This document shows, piece after piece, positions 63,128 to 64,000 of a stretch of 64,000 bases of DNA; within the stretch, counting starts at the first letter, position 1, and each line of letters opens with the position of its first letter. Origin of the DNA: Ridgeia piscesae (taxonomy: Eukaryota; Annelida; Polychaeta; Sabellida; Siboglinidae); NCBI GenBank assembly GCA_025642075.2, contig JAODUO010001197.1, forward strand, positions 189,001 through 253,000, read 5' to 3'. The position numbers and the translations under genes were made by a program. The notes beneath the pieces were generated by a model. The model worked only from the letters and a program-made list of their open reading frames with translations. It was not told where the DNA came from and did not search any database.

Positions 63128-63266
63128 GTAAGCGGGGCAGTGCGGAGTCGGACACAACCTACAGCAGCATGTTCTCCCCCCGCAGTAGCCTGGCAACAGG
63201 GGAGGGTTCGCCTCCATCAGCCAAGGCTGGGACTGTTGTCACATCGTCTCGGGCATCCAAGAGAAG
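63128..63266 (+). CDS. RASGRF: RasGRF exon 13: linker segment ahead of the Cdc25 domain
   Basis: A shared Gly, then 45 residues: KRGSAESDTTYSSMFSPRSS, a Gly/Pro/Ser stretch, and VVTSSRASKRR, where the last Arg or Ser codon is split. The GVVMTSCRE of vertebrate RasGRF1 may correspond to GTVVTSSRA (weak). The acceptor TGTGTTGCAG ends at 63127 and is the last copy of the 24-bp array. The exon starts GTAAGC, so the junction CAG/GTAAGC also looks like a donor. The frame is set by phase with exon 12; the alternative frame used by the array is wrong for the gene. The donor is GTAACC at 63267. The Cdc25 exons must lie beyond the window. Confidence 0.83.
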
Positions 63267-63600
63267 GTAACCAGTCATGTCACTTCTTCAGCTTCATGCC
63301 TTTACTGCAAAACTCTATAGAATAGCTACAGCATGTATGATGAGATACATTCTGTAAGGTTTTATGGACATTTTCAGTAGACTATTTTTTATAGAGAAAT
63401 CTAGTTTTAACAAAACATTTTCAGTAGCGTATTTTGTATATACAAACCTGTTGCATTTGCATAAAATTTGATGTATTCCAACATATATGGTCAAGCAGAA
63501 GTTATTGCAACAATTCAATAGAGTTTCCGAAGAATTCTACAGACAAATCTATGAAATTATTAATATCATATCATTCAATTATGTTTTACATAAAACTGCT
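63267..63600. other. Intron 13, start
   Basis: AT-rich unique sequence. A short duplicated ACATTTTCAGTAG occurs twice (about 63367 and 63415). Confidence 0.5.
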
Positions 63601-64000
63601 CTCATCTGTGTCATGGTATATGTCATGTATGACTATGTGTACTCATTTGTGTCATGGTATATGTCATGTATGACTACGTGTACTCATTCATGTCATGGTA
63701 TATGTCATGTATGACTATGCGTACTCATCTGTGTCATGGTATATGTCATGTATGACTACGTGTACTCATCTGTGTCATGGTATATGTCATGTATGACTAA
63801 TGTACTCATCTGTGTCATGGTATATGTCATGTATGACTACGTGTACTCATCTGTGTCATGGTATATGTCATGTATGACTACGTGTACTCATCTGTGTCAT
63901 GGTATATGTCATGTATGACTACGTGTACTCATCTGTGTCATGGTATATGTCATGTATGACTAAATGTACTCATCTGTGTCATGGTATATGTCATGTATGA
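63601..64000. repeat. 41-bp minisatellite running off the window
   Basis: The unit is TCATCTGTGTCATGGTATAT then GTCATGTATGACTACGTGTA and C. About ten copies are visible; the array continues beyond the window edge. Each copy carries the palindrome GTCATGTATGAC. Confidence 0.93.

Noticed and set aside
61853..63325. 454-codon - strand and 363-codon + strand frames in the 24-bp array
   Set aside because: Unit of eight codons without stops in those frames; the exon 13 frame contains TAG and TGA in the array.

Overview
The window is eukaryotic (metazoan) genomic DNA. It holds an internal part of one intron-rich gene on the + strand, an invertebrate RasGRF: a dual Rac/Ras guanine-nucleotide exchange factor of the RASGRF1/RASGRF2 family. 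I placed thirteen exons, about 2.4 kb of coding sequence over 61 kb, by homology recalled from vertebrate RasGRF, by GT/AG boundaries and by reading phase. All twelve exon-to-exon phases join without a stop. The exons run through most of the DH domain (exons 1-4), the second PH domain (exons 5-7), the PH-REM linker (exons 8-9), the RasGEF-N/REM domain (exon 10) and a long Ser/Thr/Pro-rich linker (exons 11-13). The N-terminal PH1/coiled-coil/IQ part lies upstream of the window and the catalytic Cdc25 domain downstream. Small phase-compatible exons, tRNA-derived SINEs, a Penelope-like element, a LINE fragment and a pogo-like element fit an invertebrate; a mollusc or other spiralian is my best guess, at low confidence.

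More than half of the window is tandem repeat. The large arrays are at 2.7-6.7 kb (34 bp), 8.5-10.1 kb (59 bp), 12.6-14.2 kb (32 bp), 14.65-16.7 kb (42 bp), 22.0-24.2 kb (36/40 bp), 30.0-36.4 kb (21 bp), 37.1-39.1 kb (43 bp), 50.4-59.6 kb (33/35 bp) and 61.9-63.1 kb (24 bp). Smaller arrays and (CA)n, (CT)n and (TA)n tracts lie between them. Almost every long open reading frame here is a by-product of these repeats and not a gene.

The most unusual observation is where the arrays sit and what they are made of. At least five of them are built from an exon-intron junction of this gene. The repeated unit contains the real splice donor or acceptor together with adjoining exon bases, and the array begins or ends exactly at the functional site. 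Exon 2 (donor), exon 3 (acceptor, plus a decayed donor-side array), exon 5 (acceptor), exon 10 (donor) and exon 13 (acceptor) all show this. The gene therefore appears to present the splicing machinery with tens to hundreds of near-identical decoy sites next to the real one.

Mobile elements are fragmentary: a Penelope-like GIY-YIG endonuclease/RT remnant (7.6-8.5 kb) that splits the exon-3 acceptor array and carries a (TA)n expansion inside its former reading frame; a candidate TA-flanked pogo-like element (10.9-12.1 kb); a LINE reverse-transcriptase fragment on the - strand (19.4-20.3 kb); and two tRNA-derived SINE families. The intron between exons 8 and 9 (37-49 kb) is mostly ordinary AT-rich sequence. 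No RNA gene, CRISPR array or second protein-coding gene could be supported.
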